DNA of 64,000 bases, from NCBI GenBank assembly GCA_948467735.1, contig CAOKFN010000004.1, positions 1-64,000 on the forward strand, in the 5' to 3' direction. Shown piece after piece: positions 15,663 to 24,394 of the stretch. The DNA comes from an uncultured bacterium (GTDB lineage: Bacteria > Bacillota > Clostridia > Lachnospirales > Lachnospiraceae). Position numbers and translations under genes: made by a program. The notes below the pieces were generated by a model. It had not been told where the DNA came from and ran no database searches. It saw only the letters and a list, made by a program, of their open reading frames with translations. Each line of letters begins with the position of its first letter. The stretch's first letter is position 1.

Positions 15663-16902
15663 GATTCAAAATGTTTATACGGTCGGACAGCTGAATTCTT
15701 ATATAAAAAATATGTTTACGCAGGATTATCTTCTGCAGAGCCTGTTTGTCAAAGGCGAAGTGAGCAACTGCAAGTACCATTCCTCCGGACATATTTATTT
15801 TACGTTGAAAGATGCAAAAGGGACCATAAGCTGTGTCATGTTTGCGGGCAGCCGTTCAGGTCTCTCTTTTCGTATGTCCGAAGGCCAGCAGGTGATTGTG
15901 GGCGGCTATGTGGACGTCTATGAACGGGACGGGAAATATCAGCTCTACGCCAGACAGATTCTTTTAGATGGAAACGGACAGCTCTACGAAACATTTGAAA
16001 GGCTGAAACAGGAACTAAAAGAGGCGGGAATGTTTGCCCCGGAGCATAAGCGTCCCATTCCCAAATATATCAGGACGCTGGGCGTGGTAACTGCGGATAC
16101 GGGAGCCGCCGTCAGGGATATTATCCAGATTGCAGGGCGGAGGAACCCCTATGTGCAGATTATATTATATCCGGCCATTGTACAGGGGGAAGCCGCCGTA
16201 CACAGCATTGTCAAGGGAATCCGGGCGCTGGAGGCCTTTGGGGTGGACGTGATGATTGTAGGCCGGGGCGGCGGTTCCATAGAAGACCTGTGGGCGTTTA
16301 ATGAGCGGGAGACGGCGCAGGCCGTATTTGACTGTCAGGTGCCGATTATTTCCGCGGTGGGACATGAGACGGATACGACGATTATAGATTTTACGGCGGA
16401 TTTGAGGGCGCCCACCCCTTCTGCGGCGGCAGAGCTGGCGGTGACGGATATCAGGGAGATTCTGGGGGATATGTCCGCCTATAGAGAAACGCTGCGCCGG
16501 CTCATGGGACGCAGAATTGAAAAAGAGCGGGTGCTGCTTGGGCAGACGGAGCTTCGGATGAAAGCGGCAAGTCCTGCCAACAGGATACGCGAGAAAAAAA
16601 TGGAGCTTCTTACGGCAGAGGAACGGCTGCAGGAACGCATGGATCGGGTGCTTCGGAAGAAACGGCATGAGCTGGCGCTTTCTATTGAGAAAATGAAGGG
16701 ACTTTCCCCTCTGGAAAAGCTGAATCAGGGGTATTCTTATGTGGAAGACGCGGACGGCAGAAATATCAGGTCCGTGGAGCAGGTCAAAGAAGGGCAGATG
16801 CTCAGGATACGGGTCAAGGACGGCCGAATCGAGGCGACAGCGCTGAGGGCGGAGGCGGAGCAGTCTGCGGCAGGCAGCAAGCCGCCGCTGCATAGGAACT
16901 GA
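15655..16902 (+). CDS. xseA: Exodeoxyribonuclease VII large subunit
   Basis: XseA with XseB forms exonuclease VII, which degrades single-stranded DNA. The 415-residue product has the N-terminal OB-fold (YTVGQLNSYIKNMF, GEVSNCKYHSSGHIYFTLKD) and the catalytic domain motifs RPIPKYIRTLGVVTADTGAA, GRGGGSIEDLWAFN, SAVGHETDTTI and ADLRAPTPSAAAE. The GTG start at 15655 overlaps the nusB end by 8 bases. Unlike Bacillus, folD is not between nusB and xseA. Confidence 0.96.
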   Translation: MIEIQNVYTVGQLNSYIKNMFTQDYLLQSLFVKGEVSNCKYHSSGHIYFTLKDAKGTISCVMFAGSRSGLSFRMSEGQQVIVGGYVDVYERDGKYQLYARQILLDGNGQLYETFERLKQELKEAGMFAPEHKRPIPKYIRTLGVVTADTGAAVRDIIQIAGRRNPYVQIILYPAIVQGEAAVHSIVKGIRALEAFGVDVMIVGRGGGSIEDLWAFNERETAQAVFDCQVPIISAVGHETDTTIIDFTADLRAPTPSAAAELAVTDIREILGDMSAYRETLRRLMGRRIEKERVLLGQTELRMKAASPANRIREKKMELLTAEERLQERMDRVLRKKRHELALSIEKMKGLSPLEKLNQGYSYVEDADGRNIRSVEQVKEGQMLRIRVKDGRIEATALRAEAEQSAAGSKPPLHRN

Positions 16903-16972
16903 GCTGGGTGATGCGGCTGGGAACAAAACCGGACGCCGCAGTATAGAAACAGAAGCAAACGAGGAGAGGCAG

Positions 16973-17224
16973 ATGGGTAAAAAGACGGAAATGTACTCTG
17001 TGGAAGAAGAGCATGAGCCTTCGCTGGAGGAGAACTTTGCCAGACTGGGGGAATTGATAGAGAAGCTTGAGAACGAAGAGATTTCTCTGGAGGAGGCTTT
17101 TCGCACTTACAGCGAGGGAATGGCGGTTTTGAAACAGTGCAACGGGCAGATTGACAGAGTGGAGAAGCAGGTGCTCAAGCTCAGCGAGGAAGGACAGTTG
17201 GAGGAATTGGAAGATGGAAATTGA
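16973..17224 (+). CDS. xseB: Exodeoxyribonuclease VII small subunit
   Basis: The 83-residue helical protein has the XseB core ENFARLGELIEKLENEEISL, then a conserved EEAFRTYSEGM and a C-terminal coiled helix. It binds the XseA C-terminus to complete exonuclease VII. The acidic N-terminal 15 residues are a little longer than usual. GAGGAGAGGCAG precedes the ATG. Its end overlaps the ispA start by 11 bases. Confidence 0.94.
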   Translation: MGKKTEMYSVEEEHEPSLEENFARLGELIEKLENEEISLEEAFRTYSEGMAVLKQCNGQIDRVEKQVLKLSEEGQLEELEDGN

Positions 17225-18284
17225 AGGAAAGCAGTCTGTGGAGAAAAAGCATTCCATGAACTTGTTTGACAGGGAGCTTGAGGAGAAAACAGCTTATATT
17301 GACAAGGTGCTGAAAAGATATCTGCCAAAGGAAGAGGGCTGGCAGAAAACAGTGATAGAGGCTATGAATTACAGTATGACTGCGGGAGGGAAGCGTCTGC
17401 GTCCCATGCTGATGAGGGAAGTTTATCTGATGTGCGGAGGCGAGGAAGACTCGGTGACTGCGCCTTTTATGGCGGCCATAGAGATGATTCACACATATTC
17501 GCTGGTGCATGACGACCTTCCGGCCATGGATAATGACGAATACCGCAGAGGGCAGAAGACGACATGGCGCGTATATGGGGACGCCATGGGAATTCTGGCC
17601 GGGGACGGACTCTTGAATTATGCCTTTGAGACAGCCCTGTGCGCGCTGAAATCCGGCGGATGCACAAAGCAGTGCGGATGCGGAGAAGAGGGATTCTGCT
17701 GTCAGGGAGACTGCGGGGACTGTCAGGAGGAATGTACCTGCTGTCAAGGAGAGGAAGAAAGAGAAATTTCCGCGGCAGAACGGCTTGGACATATGGAGAG
17801 AGCGTCGGAAGCGCTTTCGGTGCTGGCCCGCAAGGCGGGAATTTACGGGATGATCGGCGGGCAGACAGCGGATGTTATGTCCGAGGAACAGACGGGGGCT
17901 GTGACGGAGGAGCAGATCATGTTTATCCATGAGCACAAGACCGCCGCCTTGATACAGGCCGCCATGATGATTGGGGCAATTCTGGCCGGCGCTTCCAAAG
18001 AGCAGATCAGCCGGATTGAAAAATGTGCTTACAATGTGGGGCTTGCTTTCCAGATTCAGGACGATATTCTTGATGTGACCGGGGACAGCCATGAATTGGG
18101 CAAGCCTGTGGGCAGTGACGACCGCAATCACAAGCAGACTTATGTGAGCTGGAAGGGACTGGCAAAGTCGCAGGCCGATGTGGAGGCATTGTCCAAAGAG
18201 GCGGTTTCCATCTTGGATGAGTTTGCAGGTGAACATGAATTTCTAGAGATGCTGATATTAAAATTGATTCACCGAAAAGCATAA
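17214..18284 (+). CDS. ispA: Polyprenyl (farnesyl) diphosphate synthase with Cys-rich insertion
   Basis: The enzyme condenses isopentenyl diphosphate with allylic diphosphates to give farnesyl (or geranylgeranyl) diphosphate. The 356-residue product has the first aspartate motif HDDLPAMDND near 99-108 and the second FQIQDDILDVTGD, plus GGKRLRP near 58-64 and GGQTADV near 215-221. The usual length is about 290-300. The excess is mainly a Cys-rich insertion (11 cysteines within 143-177) between the helix after GDGLLNYAFE and the LSVLARKAG helix. The N-terminus is also about 15 residues long and contains KKHSMN, encoded by a unit like the 18-bp repeat. The start at 17214 follows GGAGG by 9 bases and overlaps xseB. 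Confidence 0.92.
   Translation: MEIEGKQSVEKKHSMNLFDRELEEKTAYIDKVLKRYLPKEEGWQKTVIEAMNYSMTAGGKRLRPMLMREVYLMCGGEEDSVTAPFMAAIEMIHTYSLVHDDLPAMDNDEYRRGQKTTWRVYGDAMGILAGDGLLNYAFETALCALKSGGCTKQCGCGEEGFCCQGDCGDCQEECTCCQGEEEREISAAERLGHMERASEALSVLARKAGIYGMIGGQTADVMSEEQTGAVTEEQIMFIHEHKTAALIQAAMMIGAILAGASKEQISRIEKCAYNVGLAFQIQDDILDVTGDSHELGKPVGSDDRNHKQTYVSWKGLAKSQADVEALSKEAVSILDEFAGEHEFLEMLILKLIHRKA
17640..17744 (+). other. Cys-rich insertion within ispA
   Basis: This stretch encodes residues 143-177 of the prenyl synthase, with cysteines at 143, 150, 154, 156, 162, 163, 167, 170, 174, 176 and 177. The pattern of CxC, CC and CxxC pairs suggests metal or Fe-S binding, or a disulfide-rich loop. It is in frame and does not disturb the catalytic motifs. 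Confidence 0.85.
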
Positions 18285-18316
18285 AGGGCCGACGCATAAG
18301 GAAGGACGGTGAGCGG

Positions 18317-20254
18317 ATGTTTCTGGAAAACATAGTGCAGGTAAATGATATCAAAAAGATAAAGAAAGAGGATTTGGACGCCTTGGCACAGGAGATACGA
18401 GATTTCCTGATCAAGACGATCAGTGTGACCGGAGGACATCTCGGGTCCAATCTGGGCGCCGTAGAGCTGACGATGGCCTTACATCTGGCCCTGAATCTGC
18501 CGGAGGACAAAATCATCTGGGATGTGGGGCATCAGTCTTATACTCATAAAATTCTTACCGGACGCAGGTGCGGTTTCGGGTCTTTGCGCCAGTTTCATGG
18601 CATGAGCGGTTTCCCTAAACGAAAAGAAAGCGAATGCGACGTTTTTGATACGGGGCATAGTTCCACTTCCATCTCCGCGGGGCTGGGGCTTGTGAGAGCA
18701 AGGGAAATTACAGGCGGGAAAAATACCATTGTATCGGTGTTAGGAGACGGCTCCCTCACGGGCGGCATGGCTTACGAAGCCCTGAACAATGCGGCTAAGC
18801 TGGAAACTAATTTTATTATTATATTAAACGACAATAATATGTCCATTTCCGAGAACGTGGGCGGCGTATCCAAGTACCTGAACAATATTCGTACCGCCTC
18901 GAGCTACCTTGATTTGAAGAGAGGGATTTACAATGCCCTCACAGGCACCAGAAGGGGCGACAGCGCTATCAATAAGATACGCAGGGCAAAAAGCAGCTTT
19001 AAGCAGCTGGTGATTCCGGGGATGCTGTTTGAGGATATGGGCATTACATATCTGGGACCTGTGGACGGGCATGATATCGGGGGCATGGTGTCCGTGATCA
19101 ATGACGCGAAGCGCGTGGAGGGTCCGGTACTGATTCACGTCCTGACCCAGAAGGGCAAGGGATATCTGCCCGCGGAACGTCATCCCGCCAGATTCCATGG
19201 GGCGGAGCCCTTTGATATCGAGACGGGGATTCCTTCCCATCCTAGGACAGTGGCAAATTACACGGATATTTTTTCCACGGTTATGTGCAAGCTGGGACAG
19301 AGGGATGAGAAAATTGTGGCAATTACGGCGGCCATGCCGGATGGGACGGGCCTGAAACGGTTCCGCAATATGTATCCCGAGCGTTTTTTCGATGTGGGGA
19401 TTGCGGAGGAGCATGCGGTGACATTTGCGGCCGGACTGGCGGTGGGAGGGCTGAAGCCCATCGTGGCGGTATATTCTTCCTTTTTGCAGAGGGCCTATGA
19501 CCAGATTCTCCATGATGTGTGTATCCAGAACCTGCCCGTGGTTTTCGCCATAGACAGGGCGGGCTTGGTGGGAAGCGACGGAGAGACCCATCAGGGAATT
19601 TTTGATTTTACATATCTGACCGGAATTCCGAATATGCATGTGTGCGCGCCGAAAAACAAATGGGAGCTGTCCGATATGATGAAGTTTGCGGTAAAATTCG
19701 GCGCACCTATTGCCATACGCTATCCCAGAGGAACGGCATATGAGGGGCTGAAAGGGTACAGAGCGCCCATTGCGCTGGGCAGAGCGGAGTGGATTTACCG
19801 GGAGGGGGATATCGCCCTGTTTGCGGTGGGAAGCATGGTTAAAACCGCGGAACGCGTGCGGGACGCGCTGAAGGAAAAGGGATACTCGGTCAGTCTAATC
19901 AACGCCAGATTTGTGAAGCCCATTGACGAGGAAGCGGTGAAGGATGCCTGCACGGAACACGGATTGATTGTCACCATGGAGGAAAATGTCGCCTGCGGCG
20001 GTTATGGGCAGAAGGTTCTGGACTGCATGAACCGAAACGAATTAAAGAACCGCTGCCTGAATATCTGTATCCCGGACGCTTATGTGGAACATGGCAATGT
20101 GGAGCTTTTGAAACAGGAGATTGGTCTGGACGCGGACAGTATTGTGGAAAAAATATGCGCGGCGCTGGAATCAAATACCCCCATGCACAGCCAATCAGCT
20201 ATGCCGGCTCGGCATACTGCCCGCGGGAATAAAGGAACGGAATCGGAAGAATGA
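18317..20254 (+). CDS. dxs: 1-deoxy-D-xylulose-5-phosphate synthase
   Basis: Dxs joins pyruvate and glyceraldehyde-3-phosphate in a thiamine-diphosphate reaction, the first step of the MEP pathway feeding ispA. The 645-residue protein has GGHLGSNLGAVELT, WDVGHQSYTHKIL, the ThDP motif VLGDGSLTGGMAYEALNNA, and the transketolase halves with DVGIAEEHAVTFAAG and DRAGLVGSDGETHQG. The last 30 or so residues (from about SNTPMHSQ) are not family-like; they are encoded by a palindromic repeat element at 20167-20233. The stop overlaps the tlyA start by 4 bases. Confidence 0.96.
   Translation: MFLENIVQVNDIKKIKKEDLDALAQEIRDFLIKTISVTGGHLGSNLGAVELTMALHLALNLPEDKIIWDVGHQSYTHKILTGRRCGFGSLRQFHGMSGFPKRKESECDVFDTGHSSTSISAGLGLVRAREITGGKNTIVSVLGDGSLTGGMAYEALNNAAKLETNFIIILNDNNMSISENVGGVSKYLNNIRTASSYLDLKRGIYNALTGTRRGDSAINKIRRAKSSFKQLVIPGMLFEDMGITYLGPVDGHDIGGMVSVINDAKRVEGPVLIHVLTQKGKGYLPAERHPARFHGAEPFDIETGIPSHPRTVANYTDIFSTVMCKLGQRDEKIVAITAAMPDGTGLKRFRNMYPERFFDVGIAEEHAVTFAAGLAVGGLKPIVAVYSSFLQRAYDQILHDVCIQNLPVVFAIDRAGLVGSDGETHQGIFDFTYLTGIPNMHVCAPKNKWELSDMMKFAVKFGAPIAIRYPRGTAYEGLKGYRAPIALGRAEWIYREGDIALFAVGSMVKTAERVRDALKEKGYSVSLINARFVKPIDEEAVKDACTEHGLIVTMEENVACGGYGQKVLDCMNRNELKNRCLNICIPDAYVEHGNVELLKQEIGLDADSIVEKICAALESNTPMHSQSAMPARHTARGNKGTESEE
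20167..20233. repeat. 67-bp palindromic element inside the dxs 3' end
   Basis: The ends GGAATCAAATACCCC and GCCCGCGGGAATAAA match those of the 200-bp element at 7795-7994 (15 of 15 and 14 of 15 bases). The interior has ATGCCG-GCT-CGGCAT. The element is read in frame as the C-terminal tail of Dxs. Confidence 0.65.
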
Positions 20255-21144
20255 AAAAAGAACGTCTGGATGTAATATTGGTGAATCAGGGGTATGCGGC
20301 TTCCCGGGAGAAGGCGAAAGCGATTATTATGTCGGGAAATGTCTATGTGGACGGGCAGAAAGAGGATAAAGCGGGCACTTTTTTTGACGAAGAAAAGATT
20401 CGGCTGGAGGTGCGGGAGAATACACTCAGATATGTAAGCCGGGGCGGATTAAAACTGGAAAAGGCCGTGGAGAAATGGCGGCTGGAGCTTCGGGAAAAGG
20501 TCTGTGTGGATATCGGCGCCTCCACCGGGGGATTTACGGATTGTATGCTGCAAAACGGGGCGGTCAGGGTATACGCGGTGGACGTGGGACGCGGACAGCT
20601 GGCTTGGAAGCTGCGCGGCGACGAGAGAGTGGTCTGTATGGAGCAGACGAATTTCCGTTATGTTGAGAGAGAGGATATCGGCGAGGATATCGACTTTGCC
20701 AGCGTGGACGTGGCGTTTATCTCTTTGACAAAAATATTGATACCCGCCAGAAATCTGCTAAAAGCAGGCGGGCGGATGGTCTGCCTGATTAAGCCTCAAT
20801 TTGAGGCGGGCAGGAATAAGGTGGGAAAAAACGGCGTGGTCAGGGAACCGGAAACCCACAGAGAAGTAATTTCCAAGATCGTGGACTATGCGGATTTGAT
20901 AGGCTTTTTTGTATGTGATTTGGATTATTCGCCCATCAAGGGGCCGGAGGGGAATATCGAATATCTGCTGCTTTTGGAAAAAGAGAAGGAGCCGCCCGAA
21001 CATATCCTGCTGCTTTCGGAGCATGAGGCGGAGGAGCTTCTGCAAAGAGCCATTCAGGAGAACGCCGGATTGTCCCGCACTCCCAAGTGGGAGCGGCTGA
21101 CGGCCGAAGTTGTGGAAGCGGCGCAGAAGGATGGAAAGCTGTGA
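20251..21144 (+). CDS. tlyA: TlyA-family rRNA 2'-O-methyltransferase
   Basis: The family (YqxC/TlyA) methylates 16S and 23S rRNA 2'-OH groups; some members were named haemolysins. The 297-residue product has an N-terminal S4 RNA-binding domain (RLDVILVNQGYAASREKAK, GNVYVDGQ), then an FtsJ-like Rossmann domain with VCVDIGASTGGFTDCMLQNGA as the SAM-binding loop and VYAVDVGRGQLAWKLR. The VDVAFISLTKILIPA and LIKPQFEAG strands follow. It overlaps dxs by 4 bases (ATGA), as expected in this conserved cluster. Confidence 0.94.
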   Translation: MKKERLDVILVNQGYAASREKAKAIIMSGNVYVDGQKEDKAGTFFDEEKIRLEVRENTLRYVSRGGLKLEKAVEKWRLELREKVCVDIGASTGGFTDCMLQNGAVRVYAVDVGRGQLAWKLRGDERVVCMEQTNFRYVEREDIGEDIDFASVDVAFISLTKILIPARNLLKAGGRMVCLIKPQFEAGRNKVGKNGVVREPETHREVISKIVDYADLIGFFVCDLDYSPIKGPEGNIEYLLLLEKEKEPPEHILLLSEHEAEELLQRAIQENAGLSRTPKWERLTAEVVEAAQKDGKL

Positions 21145-21176
21145 CAATCCGTACATATGGGAGGCAAGGAGGGGCT

Positions 21177-22046
21177 ATGAAGCATTTTTTAATCTATACC
21201 AACAGAGTGAAAGACAAAAATCTCGCAATGACAAACCGCATTCGCAGTTTTTTGGAGCTGAAAGGCCAGCGGGTTACGATCAAAGCGGACGGGGACGACT
21301 GGAAAGAGAAAAGCACTGCGAATACGGACGACATTCCCAAGGACGTGCCTCAGGATGCGGACTGCATGATTGTTTTGGGGGGAGACGGCACGGTGCTGCA
21401 GGCGGCAAGGGAGACAAAACGGCTGCACATCCCCATTATCGGCGTGAATATGGGGACCTTGGGATATATGACGGAAATCGAGCCCGCCAATCTGGAGGAA
21501 TCGCTGGAAAGGCTGATTTCAGGGGATTATATTCAGGAGAGCCGCATGATGCTCAACGGCAAAGCATATTATTCGGACGGCAGCACTCCGGAAGGCTGGG
21601 CGCTGAACGATATCGTTATTTCCAGAAGCGGTTCCCTGCAGATTATCAAATTTCATATTTATGTCAACGGTCAGTTCCTGAACGCATACAACGCGGACGG
21701 AATGATTGTCACCACCCCCACCGGGTCTACTGGATACAATCTTTCCGCAGGAGGGCCTTTGATAGAGCCGCGGGCGCAGCTGATTACATTGACCCCTATC
21801 TGCCCCCATTCCCTGAACCAGAGAAGCATTATTCTATCCTCGGATGATGTGATTGAGATTGTAATACCGGAGTACAGAGGGGGCAGGATTCAGACAGTGG
21901 AAGCGAATTTCGACGGAAGCCATGTGATTCCCCTTCGGTCCGGAGATAAAATCCGCATTGTGAAATCTGAAAAAATTACGGAGATCATCCAGCTGAATCA
22001 TGTCAGTTTTCTGGAAGTACTACATAAAAAAATGAAAGAAAGTTAA
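21177..22046 (+). CDS. nadK: NAD(+) kinase
   Basis: NadK phosphorylates NAD to NADP. The 289-residue product contains the signature IVLGGDGTVLQAARE, GVNMGTLGYMTEIEP and the NADGMIVTTPTGSTGYNLSAGGP region, which is nearly invariant in the family. The ATG at 21177 is chosen because CAAGGAGGGGCT lies directly before it; upstream starts at 21087 would overlap tlyA in another frame. The gene shares its last base with a possible ATG of argR. It sits between tlyA and argR, a common clostridial order. Confidence 0.95.
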   Translation: MKHFLIYTNRVKDKNLAMTNRIRSFLELKGQRVTIKADGDDWKEKSTANTDDIPKDVPQDADCMIVLGGDGTVLQAARETKRLHIPIIGVNMGTLGYMTEIEPANLEESLERLISGDYIQESRMMLNGKAYYSDGSTPEGWALNDIVISRSGSLQIIKFHIYVNGQFLNAYNADGMIVTTPTGSTGYNLSAGGPLIEPRAQLITLTPICPHSLNQRSIILSSDDVIEIVIPEYRGGRIQTVEANFDGSHVIPLRSGDKIRIVKSEKITEIIQLNHVSFLEVLHKKMKES

Positions 22047-22057
22047 TGGGAGCGGAC

Positions 22058-22507
22058 ATGAAGAAAACCAGACAAAGAAAAATCCTTGAAATCATTCAAA
22101 AGAATGAGGTGGAGACGCAGGAAGATTTGGCGAGTCTGCTTCAAGGCGAGGGATTCGCAGTGACGCAGGCGACGGTTTCCAGAGATATCCGGGAGCTGAA
22201 ATTGTTCAAGGTGCAGTCGGAAAACGGCGGACAGAAATACGCGGTTCTGGAACAGGAGGAAGAACAGGCAGGAAACAGGTATGTGCGCGTACTGCATGAC
22301 GCGTTTTTATCTGCGGAGACAGCCCAGAATCTGCTGGTAGTTAAAACGGTGTCGGGGATGGCCATGGCTGCTGCGGCCGCCCTCGACGCCATGGAATTTC
22401 CGGAAATCGTGGGATGCATTGCGGGAGATGACACCATTTTTGCCGCAGTGCGTACTGTGGAAGGCGCGCAGCAGCTTGTAGATAAAATTCACAAGATAAT
22501 GCGATGA
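22058..22507 (+). CDS. argR: Arginine repressor
   Basis: ArgR is an arginine-sensing regulator that binds ARG boxes as a hexamer. The 149-residue protein has a winged-helix N-terminus (RQRKILEIIQKNEVETQEDLA, then QATVSRDIRELKLFKV) and a C-terminal arginine-binding domain with EIVGCIAGDDTIFAAVRT. The ATG at 22058 is preferred over 22046 because GGGAGCGG is correctly spaced. It is in the usual place before recN. No arginine biosynthesis gene is nearby. Confidence 0.94.
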   Translation: MKKTRQRKILEIIQKNEVETQEDLASLLQGEGFAVTQATVSRDIRELKLFKVQSENGGQKYAVLEQEEEQAGNRYVRVLHDAFLSAETAQNLLVVKTVSGMAMAAAAALDAMEFPEIVGCIAGDDTIFAAVRTVEGAQQLVDKIHKIMR

Positions 22508-22616
22508 GGACGGATGTCCAAACGCCGGGTAAAGAATCAGTTTGTTCGGGGAAGGTACGGATTTTGGCAAACCGCAGCGGGCAGGCGGTCAGAGCCAAAA
22601 CCAAAGGAGAGAAGAA

Positions 22617-24311
22617 ATGTTACAGAGTTTACATGTGAAGAATTTAGCGTTAATGGAGGAGACGGAGGTAGAATTCGGCAGAGGGCTGAATATTCTTACC
22701 GGCGAGACCGGCGCGGGCAAATCACTGCTGATTGGAAGCGTTAATCTGGCCTTGGGCGGGAAATTTGACAAAGAAATGCTTCGCAAGGGAACGGAAAGCG
22801 CGCTGGTGGAGCTTGTCTTTGCAACGCAGGACGAGAGAGTGCGGGAAAAGCTGCTTCAGCTGGATTTGGAGCCGGAGGAGGACGGTACCGTCATTATCAG
22901 CCGCAAGATGCAGGTTGGAAAAAGCGTCTATAAAATGAACGGCGAAACGGTTACTGCAAAGCAGGTAAAGGAGCTGGCGGAGCTTTTGATAGACATTCAC
23001 GGACAGCACGAACACCAATCCCTCTTAAACAAAAAGAAACATATGGAAATTTTGGACGCCTATTGCGGAGAGGAATTTCTTCCCGCCGCCCAGAAGACAG
23101 CGAACGCTTACAGAGAATGCAGGGAGCTTGAGAGAACCTTGGAAGAGGAAGCCATGGACGAGGAGGCCAAGGCGAAGGAGCAGGCGCTGGCAGAATTTGA
23201 ATTGCAGGAAATTGAGCAGGCCGAATTAAAGCCCGGAGAGGATGCGGCGCTGGAACAGCGATACCGGCTCATGGTCAACAGCAAGCGGATTATGGAAAGT
23301 CTGTCGGAAAGTTATCAATATACCGGAAATGATTTCGAGAGCGGCGCCGGAAACGCCCTGAGCAGAGCTTTGAGGGCGCTGGGCGGCGTATCCAATCTGG
23401 ATGGACGCTTGGGAGAGCTGGAAGGGCAGCTGTCGGAGATAGACAATCTGCTGGCCGATTATAACCGGGATTTGGCGGAATATATGGCCGATTGTGAATT
23501 TGACGGCGAAGATTTTGCGGCGGTGGAGGAACGGCTGAATACGCTCAATCATTTAAAAGGAAAATACGGAAATACGATAGAAGAAGTCATCGCCTACGGA
23601 CAAAAGCGGCAGAAGCTTTTGGACAAGCTCTCCGATTATGAGGCCTATATGCGGCAGCTGGAAGAAAAGCTGGCAGGGGCGAAGAAACGTCTGGAAAACG
23701 CCTGCGGAGAGCTTTCCGAGATCCGGAGGAAAAACGCGGCGGCGCTTACCAAACAGCTGAAAAGCGCTCTGGTGCATTTGAATTTTCTGACTGTGGAATT
23801 TGAAATTGCCGTAAACAAATCCCAGACTGTTACCGCCAAGGGATATGATGATGTGGAATTTCTGATTTCCACCAATCCCGGGGAAAGCCTGAAACCCTTA
23901 AGCCAAGTTGCAAGCGGCGGCGAGCTTTCCCGCATCATGCTGGCCATTAAGACGGTTCTGGCAGGAAGGGATTCCATTGATACGCTGATATTCGACGAGA
24001 TTGACACGGGCATCAGCGGAAGGACGGCATGGAGAGTGTCCGAACAGCTGGACACGGCGGCGCATGCCCACCAAGTGCTGTGCATCACCCATCTGCCCCA
24101 GATCGCCGCCATGGCGGACAGGCATTTTGTAATTGAAAAAAGCAGTACGGAAGACAATACCATCACGGATATCCGTGTACTTGAAGAGGAGGAGAGCCTT
24201 GGGGAGCTGGCCAGACTGTTAGGAAGCGACGCTCTGACGGAAGCGGCGCTGTCCAATGCAAGAGAGATGCGCGCACAGGCGGCAGGTCACAAAAATCAAT
24301 TGTCGTTGTAA
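22617..24311 (+). CDS. recN: DNA repair protein RecN
   Basis: RecN is an SMC-like ATPase that acts at double-strand breaks. The 564-residue protein has the N-terminal Walker A GETGAGKS with LHVKNLALMEE before it, a long coiled-coil middle (about 150-400), the ABC signature VASGGELSRIMLAIK, and Walker B TLIFDEIDTGISG followed by ITHLPQIAAMADRHF. The ATG at 22617 is chosen over 22542 because AAAGGAGAGAAG lies just upstream and the protein then starts at the family position. It follows argR and precedes spoIVB. Confidence 0.95.
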   Translation: MLQSLHVKNLALMEETEVEFGRGLNILTGETGAGKSLLIGSVNLALGGKFDKEMLRKGTESALVELVFATQDERVREKLLQLDLEPEEDGTVIISRKMQVGKSVYKMNGETVTAKQVKELAELLIDIHGQHEHQSLLNKKKHMEILDAYCGEEFLPAAQKTANAYRECRELERTLEEEAMDEEAKAKEQALAEFELQEIEQAELKPGEDAALEQRYRLMVNSKRIMESLSESYQYTGNDFESGAGNALSRALRALGGVSNLDGRLGELEGQLSEIDNLLADYNRDLAEYMADCEFDGEDFAAVEERLNTLNHLKGKYGNTIEEVIAYGQKRQKLLDKLSDYEAYMRQLEEKLAGAKKRLENACGELSEIRRKNAAALTKQLKSALVHLNFLTVEFEIAVNKSQTVTAKGYDDVEFLISTNPGESLKPLSQVASGGELSRIMLAIKTVLAGRDSIDTLIFDEIDTGISGRTAWRVSEQLDTAAHAHQVLCITHLPQIAAMADRHFVIEKSSTEDNTITDIRVLEEEESLGELARLLGSDALTEAALSNAREMRAQAAGHKNQLSL

Positions 24312-24323
24312 AAAAAATTGCCA

Positions 24324-24352
24324 GAATGAAAAGGAAAATATGTCACATACTA
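24324..24352 (+). promoter_or_regulatory. Sigma-G/F-like promoter for spoIVB
   Basis: GAATG (24324-24328) and CATACTA (24346-24352) match the sigma-G consensus GMATR and CATHHTA with a 17-base spacer, one short of the usual 18. spoIVB is expressed in the forespore in Bacillus, so the match is meaningful. The start codon is 43 bases downstream. Confidence 0.6.
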
Positions 24353-24394
24353 TTACAGATAACAAATCATTTAAGACTGCGGAGAGTGTGTGAT

